Shown here piece after piece: positions 61,297 to 64,000 of a stretch of 64,000 bases of DNA. This stretch comes from Polyangium sp. 6x1 (GTDB taxonomy: Bacteria; Myxococcota_A; Polyangia; Polyangiales; Polyangiaceae). The DNA is taken from positions 1 through 64,000 of the forward strand of contig NZ_JARZHH010000011.1 of assembly GCF_029946515.1 (NCBI RefSeq). The letters run 5' to 3'. Within the stretch, counting starts at the first letter, position 1, and every line of letters begins with the position of its first letter. The position numbers and the translations under genes are program-made. The notes under the pieces are model-generated. The model was not told the origin of the DNA. It saw nothing but the letters and a program-made list of their open reading frames with translations, and searched no databases.

Positions 61297-63552
61297 TCAG
61301 GCATTGAGGAGCCACGGCGGCACGAGCGCGCTCGGCTTCGCCGTCGAGATCACCCAGAGCTGATGCGCCGCGCGCGTCGCGCCGATGTGCAGGAGGTGCC
61401 GCGACTCGTCGTCCGCCGGGTACGTCGAGGCGTTGACGTCGACCAGCACGACATAGTCGTACTCGAGGCCCTTCACTTGCCGGATCTCGGTGACGTCCAC
61501 ACCCGGCCGGAAGAGGAAGTCGAACGCACGAACGCGGCGCAAGCTCGGGATCTCGGCCATCTTGAGCGCCTCGTAGTACGCGTCCGCCTGCTCGGGGTGG
61601 CGCGCGAGGATCGCCAGCGTGGCGCGCGGCTCGCGCGTGAAGAGCGGGCGGATCGAGTCCGCGAGGAATGCGACGGCCGCGCCCTGGCTCGGGAAATGAT
61701 GGTGCTCGACAGGCGCACCCGTGCGCGGCGCGACGGGCGGCGTCGGATCGGCGAGCGGGCCGAGGATGTCACGCGCGACCGCGAGGACCTCGCGCGTCGA
61801 GCGATACGCGATGCGCAGAGGCTCGATGTTGACCGAGGACAGGCCGAGATCGTCGAGGACGCGGCTCCAGTCGCGGAAGCCCGAGTCCATGAAGAGGCGC
61901 TGCGCCGTGTCCCCCGCGAGCGTCACCGACTTCTGCTTGGTGACGACGCCGAGAAGGACGGCGAGATCCACGGGCGGGAGGTCCTGCGCCTCGTCGACGA
62001 AGAGGTGCTCGAAGACGTAGGGCTGTTTGCCCTTCTTGAGGTCGCCCTTGATGAGCTGGTAGGCGCGAAGCAGGAGCGCGTCGTCCTCGGGGTCGAGCAG
62101 CGCGCGCTCGTCCTCGTCGACGGGCCTGTCGTCGGCGCCGAGGCGCTCCTCGTCGTGTTCGTTCTCGACGGGCTCGTCCGCGAGCGCCGCCTTGCGCTCG
62201 GCGCGATCGCCGGGATCACGATCGAGGACCGCAGGGCAACGCTCGGCGCACCAGCGCCACGCCTGGCGCGCCTTGATGATGCCGAACTCGGGGTCGTTCG
62301 CCGCGAGGAACGCCTTCTCGATGCTGTCCTTGTCCGTGAGCAGATCGGCCCAGAACCAGAGGATGCCGCGCGAGTCCTTGCGGGTCGTGGGATCCTGCGC
62401 GTAGGCGACGGCGCGCTCTTCGAGCAGGCGCAGGAGCGCCGGGTGCGTCTTGTACCGCGTGACCGCGCTCGGCGTGTTCTCCTCGACGGGCACCTCGAGC
62501 CACGGGAAGGCGCGCGTGCGCGCGGCGCGGGCCCACTCGGCGAACGTCTCGACCTGGACCTCGCCGATGCCGAGCGCAGGCAAGACCTCGCTGATGTACG
62601 CCCGGAGCGCGGGGCTCCCGACGATGACGAGCATCTTGTCGGCGGAGAAGCGCGAGCGGTTGTTGAAGGCGAGGAAGGCCATGCGGTGGACGCCGATGGT
62701 CGTCTTGCCGCTGCCCGCGCCGCCCTGGATGACCACGATGCCCGCGTCGGGTCGCGAGATGAGCTCGAACTGGCGCGGATCGAGGAGCGCCGCGATCTCG
62801 GGCAGGTGCCGATCCTCCTTCGCCGCGAAGCTCGCGCCCGTGCCGAGCGAGCCGCGCATGTCCTCGGGACGAACGGCCTTGCCCTGCCCGCCCGCGAGCA
62901 CGACGGCGCGGCTGTCGAGCCGGCGATAGCCGCCCTCGACGCGCACGAAGACGCCCTGCGGCGCGGCGATGCGGTAGAGCTCGCCATCCTCGATGGTGAT
63001 GGTGCGCCGGGCGAGGACCTTGCCCTCGACCTCGCGGTCGCCGAAGGTCTCCTCGTACTCCGCGCCTTCCTCGTAGCGGTAATAGAGCTGGCTCACGGGC
63101 GCGTGGCGCCAATCGACGATGCGCACGCCGGCCTTGGCGTCGACGTGCGTGGTGCGGCCGATGAGGACGTCGCGGTCCTGCTTGCCGCGCTCGCGGAGGC
63201 GAAGGTGGCCGAAGTAGGGCGAGCGCGGGTCGACAGGCTCGGTGACGACCTCGGCGCGGCGCGCGGCGACGCCCGCGATGCGCTCCATCTGCTGCACGAG
63301 CGCGGGGACGTCTTCGAGGCGGCTCGCCGCGATCTGATCACGCAGCGAGATCATCTGCGACTCGTAGTCCTCCGTGGGCGGCGGGCGCGTGGGCTTCACC
63401 GTCGCGAGGTGCGAGCGCACGCGATCGAGCAAGGCTTGCTCCTCGTGAACGATCGCGAGCTCGTCCGCGCCGTTCGTCTGCGGCGTGTTCTGGGGGTTGC
63501 CCGAGCTCGGCTCGGGACGAAGCGGCTGCGCGGTCGTCTGCTTGGCGGTCAC
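61297..63552 (-). CDS. HelD-like superfamily 1 helicase
   Basis: About 751 residues from GTG 63552. The N-terminal coiled coil (EEQALLDRVRSHLATV, ...SLRDQIAASRLEDVPALVQQMERI) precedes SPYFGHLRLRERG and RIVDWRHAPVSQLYYRYEEG, both characteristic of HelD-type proteins. SF1 helicase motifs follow: VIQGGAGSGKTTIGVHRMAFL (Walker A), HLFVDEAQDLPP (DEAQ), AYRSTREV, and QVKGLEYDYVVLVDV. A charged, acidic stretch of about 40 residues lies between. In some bacteria HelD removes RNA polymerase from DNA. The start is a GTG because no upstream ATG gives protein-like sequence. Confidence 0.85.
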   Translation of the reverse strand: MTAKQTTAQPLRPEPSSGNPQNTPQTNGADELAIVHEEQALLDRVRSHLATVKPTRPPPTEDYESQMISLRDQIAASRLEDVPALVQQMERIAGVAARRAEVVTEPVDPRSPYFGHLRLRERGKQDRDVLIGRTTHVDAKAGVRIVDWRHAPVSQLYYRYEEGAEYEETFGDREVEGKVLARRTITIEDGELYRIAAPQGVFVRVEGGYRRLDSRAVVLAGGQGKAVRPEDMRGSLGTGASFAAKEDRHLPEIAALLDPRQFELISRPDAGIVVIQGGAGSGKTTIGVHRMAFLAFNNRSRFSADKMLVIVGSPALRAYISEVLPALGIGEVQVETFAEWARAARTRAFPWLEVPVEENTPSAVTRYKTHPALLRLLEERAVAYAQDPTTRKDSRGILWFWADLLTDKDSIEKAFLAANDPEFGIIKARQAWRWCAERCPAVLDRDPGDRAERKAALADEPVENEHDEERLGADDRPVDEDERALLDPEDDALLLRAYQLIKGDLKKGKQPYVFEHLFVDEAQDLPPVDLAVLLGVVTKQKSVTLAGDTAQRLFMDSGFRDWSRVLDDLGLSSVNIEPLRIAYRSTREVLAVARDILGPLADPTPPVAPRTGAPVEHHHFPSQGAAVAFLADSIRPLFTREPRATLAILARHPEQADAYYEALKMAEIPSLRRVRAFDFLFRPGVDVTEIRQVKGLEYDYVVLVDVNASTYPADDESRHLLHIGATRAAHQLWVISTAKPSALVPPWLLNA

Positions 63553-63751
63553 GGTGGGTTTACGTAGCGCGCGGAGCGGGGTTGGGAGGGACTTGGCCCC
63601 TCGATTTCCATTTCCATCCGTCGCTGCCCGGAGGACCGGTGGACGGACGACGGAGCTCGCGGATGTTCCGAAAAGCGTCGCTTCGGCCGCGAGGCGACCG
63701 CGCGTTTTGACCCATCCTCCGGGGCCGCGCAAGGTTTGTCTGGGGAGAGGT

Positions 63752-63789
63752 CCGCGCTCGGGTGGCCCGGTTCGGCCGTCCGAGCGCGG
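63752..63789 (-). terminator. Hairpin downstream of SulP-type gene
   Basis: Perfect 10-nt arms (CCGCGCTCGG / CCGAGCGCGG) enclose an 18-nt loop just after the SulP-like stop. There is no T-tract, so termination strength is uncertain. Confidence 0.4.
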
Positions 63790-63805
63790 CGGAAGGAGCG
63801 GCGCT

Positions 63806-64000
63806 TCAGGTGCGCGCTTCGGCGTGCGCCTGGCCCGGCTCGGAGACCGAGGCCATCGTGGGCCGCCGCGCGTTCTCTTTCGTGCGGACGTCACGCACCT
63901 CGACGTGGATGCCGCGGAGAGCCGCGGAGAGCTGGAAGTCCTCGATCACCTCGATGATGTCCTGATCGATGAACTCGGCGCGCGTCCCGTCGATGATGAC
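63806..64000 (-). CDS. SulP-family transporter, C-terminal STAS fragment (runs off window end)
   Basis: On the minus strand the frame from the window edge to TGA 63808-63806 gives 64 residues: VIIDGTRAEFIDQDIIEVIEDFQLSAALRGIHVEV, then a polar tail. The V-IDG...IDxD(I/V)xE(V/I)IEDF pattern followed by R-x-I-x-V is the end of the STAS domain of SulP anion transporters. The membrane part lies outside the window. A stand-alone STAS protein would be the alternative. Confidence 0.72.
   Translation of the reverse strand, partial: VIIDGTRAEFIDQDIIEVIEDFQLSAALRGIHVEVRDVRTKENARRPTMASVSEPGQAHAEART

Overview
The window is high-GC DNA from a myxobacterium, most likely Polyangiales (Sorangium/Polyangium-like). 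This rests on the strong G/C third-position bias, many secreted Cys-rich and FG-GAP/SBBP-type lipoproteins, a eukaryotic-like Ser/Thr kinase, a MYXO-CTERM-like tail, and a VgrG-DUF2169-pentapeptide-DUF3540-DUF4150 type VI secretion island. I see no prophage, IS element or CRISPR array. The window looks like ordinary chromosome, with both ends cutting through genes.

Layout. 1-5.8 kb: a truncated minus-strand gene, then an overlapping operon of a polytopic GT-C-like membrane protein and two lipoproteins, one with an FGE/sulfatase-modifying fold. 5.8-9.4 kb: a Cys-rich lipoprotein, a 43-bp tandem array with a palindromic core, and a second GT-C-like membrane protein. 9.5-12.4 kb: an HU/IHF-type protein with an acidic tail, tyrS, a lipoprotein overlapping tyrS, and a cluster of palindromes beside a small Zn-ribbon gene. 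12.6-24.0 kb: PilZ, FG-GAP lipoprotein, 5-formyl-THF cyclo-ligase, a GT2-C45 hydrolase-LolA operon, an RsbR-like PAS-STAS regulator divergent from a DUF4139/OmpA lipoprotein, and priA. 24.1-32.4 kb: a TIGR02996-like protein, a Ser/Thr kinase, an outer-membrane protein, a lipoprotein, a GlpT-like transporter and a rhomboid protease.

32.4-34.7 kb: a secreted Ca-dependent PI-PLC-like and a PNGase F-like lipoprotein side by side. 34.8-41.3 kb: a binding protein lacking a signal peptide, ACP and fatty-acyl-AMP ligase in one operon, a GFA-family protein, and a TPR-like/TonB-receptor operon. 41.5-45.0 kb: small secreted proteins, a frameshifted low-complexity stretch, a hypothetical gene, an EboD-like sugar-phosphate cyclase and tRNA-Pro(CGG). 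45.4-51.9 kb: a REC-XRE regulator, an HMA-thioredoxin lipoprotein, trpE, an SBBP lipoprotein, a small membrane protein and an SAH/MTA-type deaminase. 52.0-59.2 kb: the T6SS tip/cargo operon. 59.2-61.2 kb: a Zn-ribbon protein, a hypothetical, LD-carboxypeptidase and two initiator tRNA genes with visible promoter and terminators. 61.3-64.0 kb: a HelD-like helicase and the STAS end of a SulP transporter.

The most interesting parts are the T6SS island, whose effector is not obvious; the PI-PLC/PNGase pair, which could attack GPI-anchored glycoproteins; the GT2-C45-LolA trio; the FAAL-ACP-binding protein operon; and the repeat and palindrome structures. Functional calls come from recognisable motifs. 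No database search was run.
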